Positions 1 to 12,189 of a stretch of DNA of 64,000 nucleotides are shown piece by piece. The notes beneath the pieces are model-generated. The model saw only the letters and a list, made by a program, of their open reading frames with translations, did no database searches and was not told the DNA's origin. The DNA is taken from NCBI RefSeq assembly GCF_000002425.4, contig NC_037253.1, positions 19,725,602 to 19,789,601 of the forward strand. The letters are read 5' to 3'. The DNA comes from Physcomitrium patens. Taxonomy: Eukaryota; Streptophyta; Bryopsida; Funariales; Funariaceae. Position 1 is the first letter of the stretch. The number at the start of each line of letters is the position of its first letter. The position numbers and the translations under genes were made by a program.

Positions 1-955
1 AGAAAACAATTTCTATTAAGATTATGGAGAATTCTTTTTAAAATTTTAAAGGTAGACATAAAGCTTTCTTCAACCTTTCATCCTCAAACTGATAGAAGGA
101 TAGAATGTGTAAACTAAGTTTTGGAGCAGTACTTAAGCTGTACCATCAATTATTAATAAGACAATTGAGAAACTCTCTTGCCTTTGGCAAAGTTTATTTA
201 TAATAATATGATGCATTCTTCTACGTAAGAAACATTTTTTTTTTTATCAATTATGGTAACCATTCATAACTTGATAGTTTATACTTTTTAAAAATTGATA
301 ATCCTATAACAAAAGGTTTGGCAAATTGTTTATTAGAGCTATATGCAATAATAAAGGTGTAATTAAAAGAAGCTCAAGAACAACAAAAGATCAATATAAA
401 TGCTTATAGAGAGGAACAACTACAATTTAATGTAAGAAACAAGATATAGTTGCTTTGTTGTAATATCAAGCCTACTTGTCCTTGTGATAAGTTGGATTAC
501 CACAAACTTAGACCTTTTCTTATTTATAGATAAATCAATCTAATTTCTTATCAATTATATCTATTGGAGGCAATGAAGATCCATCGTGTCTTCCATATGT
601 CTCTTCTTAAAGCATATAAGACTATAAATATCCCAAGAAGAACACAAGTTCTACCTCCTTCTATAGAAGTAGACAATATTGAAGAGTTTAAAGTAGAAGA
701 AGTTCTAAACTCAAGGCAGTACCAAAATAAATTAGAATATCTTGTCCATTGGCATGGATATGATATTAATTAATGCACACAAGAGCTAGTAAAAAATCTT
801 GCAAATGTTGCAAAGACGGTGGAGGCTTTTCATCAATGACATCCATCCAAATCAACATGGAGAATAGTATGTCTTTGCTATAGAAGAAACAAGGTCTAAA
901 GAAGATTACATTCTATCTTCTATCTTTCTTTATAGCTTCTATTTATTTAAGATAT
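1..955 (+). pseudogene. Chromovirus A: 3' end of pol (integrase C-terminus and chromodomain)
   Basis: This is the tail of a Ty3/gypsy polyprotein whose 5' part lies outside the window. Near 75-135 the plus strand encodes a decayed FHPQTD motif, the integrase segment around the catalytic glutamate. A readable stretch at 564-773 carries the conserved IHxVFHMSLL motif. A chromodomain follows (about 690-860), with VEEVLNSR and LEYLVHWHGYD. Chromodomains bind histone marks and steer integration into heterochromatin. Several in-frame stops show that the copy is dead. It is closest to the copy at 7175-13085. Clear as a family call; exact ends are approximate. Confidence 0.85.
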
Positions 956-962
956 TAGGAAG

Positions 963-1400
963 ATGGAAAACCAACAACCAACAAATTCAATTCAAAAACT
1001 TTTATTTGCAGACTTAGTATATGAGACATTGCGATTGTTAGAACCTTCACAAGGACAAAATTGAGATTAAGATCCTTAAGAACGACAAATTCTTCCTTGA
1101 ATGAATAGCAAGATACCACATTTTTGGTATCATGACTTTGGAAGAGATTCTCTATGCTTGGTGATTTTATAAGAAATAGAAACAATTCCTGACGGTATTT
1201 CAAATATTTTATTTGAATGAAGTTACGAAGGTCTAAACAACAAGCAAATAAAAAAGTAGTTTTTTTGCCTTAATATGAAATACTATTGATGGCTGAGAAG
1301 GCATATCAACTATCTTCAAAGAGAACAAAGATTGGAATATGTGGCAAATATAAATTGCTACAACTTAGATTTCTTCAATATATGAAGATTGCTTCTCATG
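963..1400 (+). pseudogene. Chromovirus A: accessory ORF3 downstream of pol
   Basis: A second coding-like stretch starts at ATG 963, after the chromodomain and before the 3' LTR. Its frame has many stops but keeps WYHDFGRD and, near the end, NYLQREQRLEYVANI. These segments recur at the same place in elements B, C1, C2 and D1, so they are not random. I recognise no domain. A pyrimidine-rich tract ending in TAG lies just upstream (about 915-935) and resembles a splice acceptor. A subgenomic spliced message is possible but unproven. Confidence 0.6.
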
Positions 1401-1436
1401 GAACTCATCACTAGAAAAAAGAATAATGTCATGGAC

Positions 1437-1637
1437 ATATATATGTAAACCAATAATTATCTATATGATTAGATAAAAGTAGATTAATTCCATACTATCA
1501 TCTATAGAAGCTTCATAGATGCTGCTTTGACTTTATACGTGTCTATAACTGATTTTTTAGGTTAGAAACGTGGTCAATAAGTTGGCCATGAGCCACACAT
1601 ATTGGTAGCTTGAAAAACAAGCTAACTATGTGATCCA
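1437..1637 (+). repeat. Chromovirus A 3' LTR, left part (U3)
   Basis: The LTR begins TGTCATGGACAT after an A-rich purine tract (1424-1436), like the 3' LTR of B at 12657. It contains a GAAnnTTC palindrome near 1506-1513. It is cut at 1637 by a larger element and resumes at 29553. Confidence 0.75.
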
Positions 1638-2845
1638 TGTGTGAGTCATCAAATTGATTCACTTATTATTTTAGGATAAAAATATACATTTAGAATACTT
1701 TAAATTATAATATATAGTGAGTAGTATAGAAATCCTTAGAATAATAAAAAAATTAGAATGTTAGTGGTGGAAATGGAGTTTTAGTAAGTCTTGGAGGTAA
1801 TTATCCTTATTGATTTAGTATTTTTATTTTATTATTGAATATTAAGGATTATTTATTAAGACCAATATTTATATTGGTCTTCTATCTATATGTACTTCTT
1901 GTAAAAACTATAAATGTTAGTAGTTAGAAGAAGCATGAGAAATAACCTCATGTTATTTTAGTTATTGATATAAAAAATAGGATTTATAGTGGATTTAAAT
2001 TAATTTTTATTATTATCAAAAACTATCAAGGTAGAAAAATGTATCTTTAAATGGATGTTAGTATTATAGAAATATATTGAATTTTTTAGACTTTATTTAG
2101 AATTTATTTAGAATTTATTAGGAATTTTTAGAGTAATTTTTAAGATCTTAGTAAAAATGAGTTTTACCACTTTGGAAGCCTTTATGAAGAAATGGAGTAA
2201 GATTTGAGGATTACACAAGTTTCCTAGGCTAATTGGGTATTTTTCAACGCCATGGTGAGGTCAAAATTGCAAAAATGTTGGTCCTAGTAGAAAATAGGAG
2301 GATCAGCAGTTAGTGTAGTCCTTGTAGGAAGGGGAGTGTATAAGTCCAATATGGGTTGTAACACCTTGAAGGTGGTTAGGAGGATAAGACTAAGGCTTTG
2401 TGGCCTCTCTAAAACACCCTTATGCACTATATGTGAGCCTTGGTGAGGCTCGAACCCTTGATCTATAAGTAAGTTACCTTTGAGATAAAATATTTTCACT
2501 TCACTTTTCAATTATTTACTACATATCTTTAAAACTTCATAACTTACTCATAATAATTCGGATTTACATGTTTCTTACGTCATTGGAAAGATAATAAAAT
2601 TAACTATCTAAAAATATAATTTTTATGTTTTTACTTTCATTTTTACTAGGTAAAAATACAGTGAACAAACTATGACTTAATTTTGGGTGTTATAATTGCT
2701 TCATGTCATTTATTTCAATTGCTTTGTGGTTGTTCTTCTTTTGTTCTTGTTATTTGCTTACTTTACTTCATACCACTAATTACAAGCATCTCTGAATTGA
2801 GACCATCTTGTAACTTGGGTTGAAGAGTGAAAATTTACACTCACA
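1638..2845 (+). repeat. 5' LTR of the Tat/Athila-like element
   Basis: This 1208-bp repeat aligns almost without gaps to 28345-29552. By eye about 96 percent of positions agree, with differences mostly transitions. Identical 75-codon minus-strand ORFs lie in both copies (2284-2511 here) and are not genes. Confidence 0.85.
2290..2515 (-). repeat. Possible tRNA-derived SINE inside the LTR
   Basis: On the minus strand a B-box-like GGGTTCGAGCC lies about 19 bases after an A-box-like TATCTCAAAGG, and a GAGCCT/AGGCTC hairpin follows. Both LTR copies contain it, so any insertion predates this copy. The spacing is shorter than usual, so the call is weak. Confidence 0.3.
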
Positions 2846-2848
2846 TTT

Positions 2849-2870
2849 TGGTGCGTTTGCTGGGAGATGG
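2849..2870 (+). promoter_or_regulatory. Primer binding site of the Tat/Athila-like element (tRNA-Asp type)
   Basis: TGGTGCGTTTGCTGGGA starts 3 bases after the LTR and matches 12 of 17 bases of the complement of the plant tRNA-Asp 3' end. That tRNA is used by many Athila/Tat elements. The mismatches are mostly C-to-T or G-to-A. Confidence 0.6.
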
Positions 2871-5459
2871 TGCTTCTAATGGGTGTGTGTGGATGTGAAG
2901 TTGCTTGTTATAATTGATTGTGCTTAGTTTTGTTGAGTGAAAAATTCAAGTAGCTCTTTATCATTGATAATTGTTCTACATCTCTTCTTTATTAGTAGAA
3001 ACAAAGCATTTCTATTTCTTACTTTACAAGATAGTAATTTTTTTATTATTTAGTTGATTATTGGTTTACTCTCGGATTTTCATCAATCAATTTTAACTTG
3101 GTACGTGTTTCAAATTCAAACTTTTTGAGGTTGTGTATCTTGATGTGAACTTTCTAAAAAGCTATTGCATGTTCAAATTGGAATTGATATGACTTTAAAG
3201 TGAGTTTTAGACTAGAAAGGGGTTCATTGTGTTGGTAGTTTCATGTACCTCATGTTTAGAAAGGCATCTCTTAGTGCCTGGTGACAATTCAATATTGGAA
3301 AATTTTAAGTACAAGAATCTTAGAGTTGAGATTTTAGTGGTGCAAAATTTGGTGCTATTGAATCAAAATTAAAATTATGGCGATTTTTGGAGTGGAGAGG
3401 GATTGCTGCCTTAAGCGGAATACAATTAAGGTTAGTGATTTCTACCTTTTCACTCATTTACATTATAGATTTTTTGTTATACTTGTAAACTTTGTGTTTT
3501 AAATTTTTTGTCTTAATTATATTAAATTATATAAAAAATTAAACTTAAATTAAAAATATAAGAAAAATAAACAATAATAATAAAAATAAAAATAAATAAA
3601 AATAAATAAAAATTAAAAAATATTAAAATAAATTAAAATTAAAATTAAAAAGATAATGATAAAATAAATAAATTATTTTAATAATAAAAATAAAAATCTA
3701 TTAATATTTAATTTTACTTTTAACTTTTAATATCACATTTATTCTTAATTAATATTATTTTGTTTTTAACTCTTAATTTTATTTTTATTTTTTAATTTTA
3801 ATTTATTTTTAATTAATTATTTTAATTTATTTTTTTACTTCTATTCTATTTTAATTTGACTTTTATTTTGAATTTTATTTATCTTTTTATATTTTCTTTT
3901 TTTGTTTAATTCTTAATTTAATTTTTATTTATTAATATTAATATTTTTTATTTTTTATTTTTTATTTTTTTTCATGCATGATAGTTTTATGTATTGAAGT
4001 AAGTTAATTTATTTTTTATTTATTCATTAGTTTATGTCTTTGCAATAGTGTTATTTCTAATCCTAAGTAGAATTCGAGTAGTTAAATGTTAGTATTAGCA
4101 TGTTTTGGTTGTTCTCTTTAGGTGGTTGTCACTTGCAAGTATAAAGGGTGGAGTTTGCCTTCAAGGTTTCATCACCCCCTTCCTTGTAATTTTTCTAGTT
4201 GAGGGCTTTTTATAGTGGTAGGAGGATTTAATCACTCCTTCGACTCCTCGTATCATTTCTTTTCATCCTTGTGAACTTTTAGTTCAGGGCTTTTCTTTAG
4301 TGGTAGGAAAATTTAATCACTCCTTCCACCCCTTGTATTCCTTCTATTCATAGAAAGTAGTGTAGAAGAAACTCAACAAGAACCTCAAGAGAATTCTTCA
4401 TCAACAAAAGAAGAAGAGATAGGTAGAAAAGTTAGCTAGAAGGAATTTGGAAAAAACAAGTAAAAAAGAAGAATAGAAGAAAAGAGAAGACCAACAAGTT
4501 CAAATCATAATCTAAGGTGAGTATCTTTTCAACAAACTTAATTGAATTTAAATTTATTTTGCTAATACAGATTGTGGTTGAGGTAAAAGTGTACAAGAAG
4601 AAAGAAAGAAAGTATTAATAGCTTGCAACTATGTAAGTCTTTGAACCTTGTCAATTATTCTTTCTTTGAAAATTTAGAAAATTACTTGAATATAAGGAGT
4701 GGGAGCTAGGAATTGGAGGGTAGAATCTAGGAGGAAGACGCAAGAAAGATAAGTTTTCAATCTCTCTTATAGATGTGGATGGACGAAGGTAGATAGAACC
4801 TTTAATCCATTATCTTTACACCTTAAACCCTTATTTAGAATGTTTAGTTTGAGATCGGCTAAGAAAAGAGTCATATATTTTAGAAGTTTATTAACAAGTG
4901 ATAGGTTGGTTAGAGATGCAATTAGGTGAATCCTTCTTCAATGTGATGTGATTTGTTTGCAAAGAATTATTTTTGTAATGTAACCTTTATTTTTAATTGT
5001 TATAGTAGGTAATTTCTTAATTGTCTTATTGTGAAAAAGTAAGAAAAAAAGAGAGCTTAGGCTCCTTGCTGTTCCGGTATGAATTTTTTTTTCACAACTA
5101 AGATTGCTTAGGATCACTCACACACAATAGTAGTTTTGTATAGCAATTAAAGTCGGGAATAGCCTTGCTTGAGGTCATACTTAGGCAAGCATTCTTCCTT
5201 TAGTTGTTTCTGTTTTGTTTCTCTTCCTTGTTAGAAGGTACTTAAGTAGATTGCAAGTGGAAGAATCAAGCATTTAAATTGTTGAGAAATTAGGTGGATT
5301 AAAAATTATGCTAAGTTGAATGATATGTTTATAGTCTTGTAGATATATCGTTCCACTAGATCTAAGCAATCCAATCTATCTTCACCTATAGGAAACGTTG
5401 GATCTATTGGCCAAAAAAACAAACCAAAGCTCAAAAAAGTACAGATATAACAATTAGAC
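2871..5459 (+). other. Untranslated leader of the Tat/Athila-like element
   Basis: About 2.6 kb with no supported gene. It holds a very AT-rich low-complexity stretch (about 3530-3980) and a tandemly duplicated segment of about 70 bp (4195-4262 and 4271-4345, both with TTTAATCACTCCTTC). Long leaders are normal for this group. Confidence 0.6.
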
Positions 5460-6740
5460 ATGCAATCCTCATCTCCAATATTAGAGGATATTTTTATTTC
5501 AAATTCAATTGAATCAAGTATGGACAAGGAAATAAGAGAGAAATGATTGGATCTTAACTCTCATAACTTAATTGTAGAGGTAAATCAAGAAAGAGTAGGG
5601 TCAACACCTCCTTCTCCTCCAATGGAATGTGAAAGAGAATCTATGTTGATCCTTATACCCATCAATCCCTTGGTTCAAAAAAAAGACTCGCCAATAGTAA
5701 TTCTTAAAGATTTACAAGCAACTCCTATGTCTTACAACCTCCCTATATTTAAAGGGACTAGAAACAATGATTCATTAGCACACGTGGAGAGATTCATAGA
5801 ACTTCTCATGACATGTTTAATAACCAATTCGGGTTATTATCTTGTATGATTTTCAAGTATTCTAAAAGATGGAGCTTATGAATGATATAGAAGCCACCTT
5901 CCTCAAATCTTTAAGAACTGAAACATGCTCATGAGAGCATTTTTAGAAAAGTTCAAGCCAAAAGTAGGGCAAAATAATGCCTTCATAGCCCTTTTTTCTT
6001 TGAGATAAGAAAAGGGAGAAGAAATATTTGAATATATTTGGCAATTTGAACTTATAGTGATTAGATTTGTGAAAACTCTTCTTACGAATGATACTCTCAT
6101 CCATATCTTTATTTAAGGATTTAATAATGAGGGATGAATTCGAGAGATCTTCAAAAGAAGACCAGATAATTTAGAGGAGGCCAAGAAAATAGCTTGGGTA
6201 GTAGAAGACATTAACAAGCAACAAGAGTGAATGTGGACGAAAGAAGACCATAAAATCTCCAATTTTATTTCTATACATGCTTAAAATATAGGAAATTTTC
6301 AAGAACATTTGTATAGGAGTGTGGAACCTTAATATGGCCAATAAAATGAGGGAAGAAATTCACAAGATGTAAGGTATTTGAAAATACCAACTGAAGAACA
6401 AGATTCTCAAATTCTTAAAGATCAACAATTATCTTCTCACATACATTACATCTCTTATGAAGAAGTATCTAATAAGGATAAATAGCTTCTTAAAATGCAA
6501 GCTTTGGTAATTATGACAAGGTCTATATATACTCGTCCTCCTGCTTCAATTGATAGTGAAAATAATTCAAAAGATTTTCTTCACTTTTTGGATTTGAATG
6601 AAGCTACAAAAGAGGCAATAGCTAGTATCAAAGATTCTAAGGAATTATTTCAAGTCCTTGAATCTAAGCCAAGTAGATTTCCAAGAAATTCAAAAGAAAA
6701 TATTAAGACAAAAGAAATTTCTTCTAAAAAAGAGTAGAAA
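5460..6740 (+). pseudogene. Tat/Athila-like gag
   Basis: A decayed capsid gene. The probable start is the ATG at 5460. The Retrotrans_gag-like core lies around 5700-6230, including a decayed AYEWYRSHLP-type segment near 5876-5905 and MRAFLEKFKPKVGQ near 5932-5973. An acidic and lysine-rich tail follows at 6495-6737. Frame breaks are frequent, for example a TGA at 5544 and a stop at 5847. Gag would form the cytoplasmic virus-like particle. Confidence 0.65.
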
Positions 6741-6779
6741 GGCCCTAGAGTTTCCGACTTTGAATTTAATTTTCCACTT

Positions 6780-7174
6780 CAATCTTAAAGTAAGAATCAA
6801 GTTGGATCATATGATTTATGGGAGGATTTGAAAAAAACCAAGGCAAACATAATAATTCGTCAATTGTTGGAGATTTTTGCAATAATGAGAAAGAACTTTA
6901 AAATAGGCTTTCTCATTAAAAGACACCAAAAAATTTTTAAAAAAATCTAAGCCAATATTAGAACTATTCAAGAGGCACAAGAAGTGAAGGCAATTGAGTT
7001 AGAAGTATCTATAGTGGATAAAATCATACCTTAAATCATTGTTGATGGAGGTAGTGGTTTAAACATTATGCTATTGAGAACTATGGAAAAATTAGGACTT
7101 AGTATTATTGGACCTTCTCTATTTGTAATCAATAAGGCTAATTAAAGCCAAGACATACTTTTTGGTCAAATAAA
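6780..7174 (+). pseudogene. Tat/Athila-like aspartic protease, N-terminal part
   Basis: The readable stretch contains IIVDGGSGLNIM (about 7039-7074), the D-[ST/G]-G active-site loop of a retroviral-type protease that would cut Gag-Pol. It is interrupted at 7174 by chromovirus B and resumes at 13091. Confidence 0.65.
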
Positions 7175-7728
7175 TGTTATAGATATAGACATGTAAACTA
7201 GTAATTACCTATATAAATAGGTAAAAGTAAATAGAAGTAGATAAAAGTAAGTTAATTCTATAATATCTTCTATAAAAGCTTCTTAGAAGCTTTATAGATG
7301 GTGCTTTGACTTTATAGGTGTCTATAATTGACTTTTTGGATTAAAAAAGTTGTCAACAAGTTGGCCATGTGTCACACATATTAGCTTGAAAACTAATCTA
7401 ACTATGTGGCATACACATAGAAAAATTTTCCTTGTAAGTCAAGGCATGTGTCCTACAAATTCAACATATATTAGAAGCTCTAAAGAACATTGCCACGTAG
7501 CACCTAGTTAGATAGTATATATACAGACAAGAATAAAGCCTTCTTCACTCTTGTCAACTCTTTTTTTGATTCTAGTCTAGTTTTAAGAGTCTCAAGTTTT
7601 CTTATCTTTTGGCAATAAGCCATTCTATTTTTTTTTAATATACGTACTTCTTTATTTCTATTTTAATATCATTCTTTGACACAAATTTTATTAATTTATG
7701 CATCATCTTTTAGTTCATGTCCTTTATA
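7175..7728 (+). repeat. 5' LTR of chromovirus B
   Basis: 554 bp, from TGTTATAG to CTTTATA. TATATATA (about 7516-7523) precedes the predicted transcript start at 7547. It matches the 3' LTR except for a block of about 125 bp after the first TTAG (near 7381), which the 3' copy lacks. Confidence 0.8.
7547..7557 (+). promoter_or_regulatory. Predicted transcript 5' end (R start) of chromovirus B
   Basis: ACTCTTGTCAA lies 31 bases after the start of the TATA box. It pairs with the 11-base site at 7731-7741 at 9 of 11 positions. Both mismatches are transitions expected from methylated-C decay. The same word is kept in the 3' LTR (12902-12912). Confidence 0.6.
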
Positions 7729-7730
7729 AA

Positions 7731-7741
7731 TTGATAAGAAT
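7731..7741 (+). promoter_or_regulatory. Self-primer binding site of chromovirus B
   Basis: TTGATAAGAAT begins 2 bases after the 5' LTR. The ideal complement of the transcript start would be TTGACAAGAGT. A tRNA-iMet-like TACCAGAGC also lies further down (7752-7760), which is unusually far from the LTR. Confidence 0.55.
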
Positions 7742-7935
7742 ACACTTACAATACCAGAGCTTTGTCTTGTCTTGATTAAAAGTAGATTACTCCTTTCTCA
7801 TAATAAGACATAAGTATATTAGAAGTTACGGATTACCTTCTTCTAAATTGCTATTATTCTTAGTATTTTTTTTGTCCTCAAGTCCTTTCTTCTACTTATC
7901 TTAAGTGGTATTAGATATTTTTTTTTGAATATTAT

Positions 7936-8900
7936 TATGGCAGAGCTTGTTGAAATGAAGAATGCAATGGCACAAATACAAAAGCAATTGAGGGAATTGA
8001 TGCTTGCGATGCATCAATTTAGCTTACCACCATAAGAATCAACAAAAATAGCAAGAAGTGAGGATATAGAAATGATTAGAGCTACTTCAATATTTGTACC
8101 AAATCATGTCCCTCTATCTATGATAAAACATCCTTCAAGTATTAGAGAACTAAGAGTTACTTTGTCTAAGAAGTTTGATGGTACAAGATCTAAATTTTAA
8201 GGATTTATTAATTAAGTACAACTTATGATTGAACTTCAACCTCAAAACTATCCAACTCCAGGATCACAAGTTAGATTCATTGATACACTTCTTTCACGTT
8301 CAGCACTATCATGGTTTTCATCTTTTTTTGAAGGACCAAATCCAATATTGGATAATTTGGAGGTATTTTAGGCAAAATTTTAGACCATGTATGGAGAACA
8401 TGATGCAACTTGTGTTGCAACCAACAAGATCCATATTTTACAACAAAAAAATTGATTTGTAACATTATATATTTCATAGTTTTGACAACTTGTAATTGAT
8501 ATCAAGTGGAATGATATTGCACTTATTAGCCAATTTTTCTATGAATTATAATATGAAGTAAAGAAATTGATGCTCAACTTACTTGATTCTCAAACATTGA
8601 GTTAAGCAATTGACTTTGCTATAAAATTCGACAATCAACTTTTTAAATTTCGATTTGAGAATCATACAAACAGACCTCAATGTTACTACAATTTGATGGC
8701 AATACCAACATCTCTTCAATACATATATTTAGAAGTAGAAGATATACAAATTAATGCAATATATTTTAAATCTCTTACCGAACAAGAAAAGATTTGTCGC
8801 CCTCAAGAAGGATTGAGCTTATATTGTGGAGAATCTAATTACATTACTCAACATTATCCAAAGAAACAACAAAATCACAAAATGAGAAGCACATCTATCA
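7936..8900 (+). pseudogene. Chromovirus B gag
   Basis: It starts at ATG 7936 with a methionine-rich N-terminus predicted to be helical (MAELVEMKNAMAQIQKQL). The capsid segment (about 8150-8420) carries KKFDGTRSKF and LSWFSSFFEGP, homologous to the gag of C1. The nucleocapsid zinc knuckle lies near 8820-8875 as LYCGESNYITQHYPKK; the last cysteine is now tyrosine, a G-to-A change. There are many stops. Confidence 0.75.
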
Positions 8901-8939
8901 AAAAAGACAATGTATCAAAAAAAAAAAAAATTCTAACTA

Positions 8940-9680
8940 TAATAGGGACAGTGCAGTTGGAATCTTGTACAATTTTTAATGAAGGTCCTATCCTCTCTTC
9001 AAAACCCTCTTCTTGTTTTATAATAGATTTAAGTTTAAGATTTAATAATTATAAAATCTCAACCTTGATATATTTAGGAGCCTCAGCTTGTTTCTTAGAC
9101 GTAGAATTTGTTAAAAGTCATAAAATACTATTAGTATAAAAAACCAAACTTATTCATGTAGAAGTCATAGATGGTCATTTGTTGTCTTCTAGAGATATTA
9201 CTCATGAAACACTTCCCATAGAAGTAGCAACAAATGATCATAATAGTTGCATAATCTTTAATATAATTAGATCTCTTTTTAATTCAATTATTTTAGGTTT
9301 ATTATAGTTAGAAAAGTATAATTCTTATATAGATTGAATTTCTCCTACCCTTGACTTTTCTAAATGCATAATTAAGAGTGAAATTAATCCAATAGAAAGA
9401 CATAAGTTTAGCACAATTAAACCTACATTTATAGGTATAAGAGTTTTTTTACATGCTGCAAAAGAAGGATCACTTTGTGTCATTTATGCCATACTTATTT
9501 TTAATGACGCAAAGACTTCCAGTGGCATTCACAGCTAATATCAAGAATTTCAAGATGTATTTAAGAAGAAGAATGTGGATACTCTTCGAAAATATTGTCC
9601 CTATGATTGTTCAATTGACCTTCAAAGAGGAGCATAATTGCCATTTGGATCAATCTATAGTTTATCACAAAATGAATTAG
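8940..9680 (+). pseudogene. Chromovirus B protease and linker to reverse transcriptase
   Basis: The protease active-site region reads YLGASACFLD (about 9068-9100), where C1 keeps DLGAFACFLD; the catalytic aspartate is lost. The linker before the reverse transcriptase (9440-9680) matches the same segment in C1. Frameshifts separate the pieces. Confidence 0.65.
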
Positions 9681-10960
9681 CTGAATTCAAGGAATATAGT
9701 AAAGAGAATCTGACAAAGAATTTCATATGCCATTTCAAATCACCAGCAAGAGCTCCAATCTTATTTGTGAAGAAGAAAAATAGATCATTGCGAATATCTA
9801 TTAATTATTGAAGACTCAACAAGATCACTATTAAGAATAGTTACTTTCTATCTTTGATATCCAAACTTTTTGATGAATTGAATCAATCTAAGATCTATAC
9901 AAAAATAGATCTATAGAAAGTATATAATTTAGTATGTATTAAAGAAGGAGATGAATAGAATGTATTTTGAATTAGGTATGGATATTTTGAATACAATGTC
10001 ATGTCTTTTGGACTTACAAATGCATTGGCAGCTTTTCAACATCTAATAAATGGTGTTTTTTGAGAGTTTTTAGATGATTTTTTTATCTATCATGTAAACG
10101 ATATTTTAATCTATTCTAAGAATACAGATTAACATGAACTTCATATTTGTGGTGTGTTATAAAAATTAAGAAATACGAGACTCTATGCCACGATAGAAAA
10201 GTATGTATTCTATACTACTCAAGTCAACTTCTTAGGATACATCATTTCAAATGATGGACTTATGATGGATCCTAAGAAAGTTTAAACAATTATGGATTAG
10301 AAGATTTCAAAAATGATAAGAGATGTCTAATGTTTTTTGGACTTTGTCAACTATTATCGGATCTTCATCAAAGACATTTCTTAAGTTGCAGCTCCACTTA
10401 TACTTTTGACTTGCAAAGACGAACTTCAATGGAGCAAAGAAGCTGAAGCATCTTTTGGAACTTTGAAGTTAGCCTTTACTTTTGTACCAATATTGTATCA
10501 CGTTAACTTTTCTAAGGAATTTTTAATGGAAATCGATGCATCAAACTTTGCTTTGGGTGTCGTATTATAACAAATGCAAATAGATGATAAACTTCATCTA
10601 GTAGCTTTTCATTCCAAAAAATTTTCAACAACCAAAATTAACTATGAAATCCACAATAAGGAACTTCTTACAATTATAGATTCATTTTAAGAATGGCATC
10701 ATCATCTAGAAGGTACTTCTAATTTAGTCACAGTATATACGGATTACAAGAATCTTGAGTATTTCATGTCAACACATGTTTTAAATCATTGCCAAGCCCG
10801 TTGGAGCATGTCTTTATCAAGATTTGATTTCAAGATCACATATTGACTCTGAAAATAATAAGGTTTGTCAGATGTCCTTTCTAGATATTCTTATCTTACA
10901 CCAAAAGAAGGAGATGTATCTTTTGATTAGCAAAGAATAACTTTCTTGAAGCCAAAGCAT
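9681..10960 (+). pseudogene. Chromovirus B reverse transcriptase and RNase H
   Basis: Reverse transcriptase blocks are recognisable in order: APILFVKKK (about 9752), a decayed LRISINY block, TKIDL (about 9902), [16 protein letters not shown] (about 10000-10045) and a damaged YLDD box around 10087-10105. RNase H follows at about 10520-10900, with EIDASNFALGVV and [15 protein letters not shown]. In-frame TAG and TAA codons abound. This is the Tf1/sushi-style polymerase type. Confidence 0.75.
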
Positions 10961-12110
10961 TTTCATCTTTGAGTAATAAAATCAACATTGATTGTTGATT
11001 CAATCCTTGTGAAACAAATCTAATCAAGTATGTCTTCTGATCTTTTTATTCAAAATATCAAAAATCCTTCTTTTAAGTCTCAAGATACTTCTAAGTTTGA
11101 ATTCAAAAATAACTTACTCTATTTTGAAGGTCAATTATATGTTCCAAAAGAAGAAGCATGATTACTTGATTTTCAAGCACATCACGACTTTCTAATAGTA
11201 TGACATTTTGGATACAACAAAACTTTGGAGCTTATATCTATAGATTTTTGGTATCAAGATTTTAGCAGATTCTTATTAAGATTCTAAAAGTAGATATAAA
11301 ACTATTTTCGACATTCTAACCTCAAACTCATAGACAAACAGAGCATGTTAATCAAGTTTTGGAGTAATATTTAAGATGTACTATCAACTACCAATAAGAT
11401 GATTGGACAACTCTTTTGCCATTGACAGAGTTTGCTTATAATAATGTGATACATTATTCTATAAAATAGACACCTTTCTTTGTCAATTATGGTTATCATT
11501 CATGACTTGATACTTTTGACTTTTCAAAAGCTGATAATCTTGTGGCAAAAGATTTGGCAAATCATTTGTCAAAGCTACATGCAACAATAAAGGTACAGTT
11601 AAAAGAAGCTCAAGGACAACAAAAGATCAATGCGGATATCTATTGAAAGGATTAACAGCCATTCTATATGGGTGACAAGGTATGGTTACTTCATCCCAAT
11701 ATTAAGACTACTCATTCTTATGATAAGTTGGACTATTATAGGCTTAGACCATTTTCTATTTTTGTACAAATCAATCTAGTTGCATATTGTTTATACCTAC
11801 CAAAGTCAATGAAAATCCATCCACTATTCCACATGTCTCTTTTTGAACCATATAAGACAGTAGACATACCAAGAAGAAGGCAAGTTCCGTATTCTTCTAT
11901 AGAATTGGACAATAATGGAGAATTCAAAGTGGAAGAAGTCTTAGATTCAAGGTAGTGCCAAAATAAATTAGAATATCTTCTCTATTACTATGGATATGAT
12001 ATTCGTGAATGGATATAGAAGCCGGTAAAGAATCTTATAAATGTAGCAAAGGTAGTGGAGGCTTTTCATTAACAACATCCATCAAAATCAAGATGAAAAC
12101 CTTCCGTATA
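10961..12110 (+). pseudogene. Chromovirus B integrase (internally deleted) and chromodomain
   Basis: The zinc-binding N-terminus (about 11090-11250, HFGYNKTLELI) runs straight into the segment around the last catalytic residue (about 11255-11390). About 370 bp that hold the first catalytic aspartates in C1 are missing. The C-terminus is readable at 11668-11955. The chromodomain spans about 11908-12080 (VEEVLDSR, then YGYDI). The deletion alone would make this copy non-functional. Confidence 0.75.
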
Positions 12111-12189
12111 AAAGAAACAAGATGTAGGCAAGATAACATTCTACTTTCATCTTTGTTTGTAGCTTCTTTGTGGTTGTGATGCTAAAGAG

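Noticed and set aside
2284-2511. 75-codon minus-strand ORF, repeated at 28991-29218
   Set aside because: It lies inside both LTRs, and the two copies agree only because the LTRs do. No domain.
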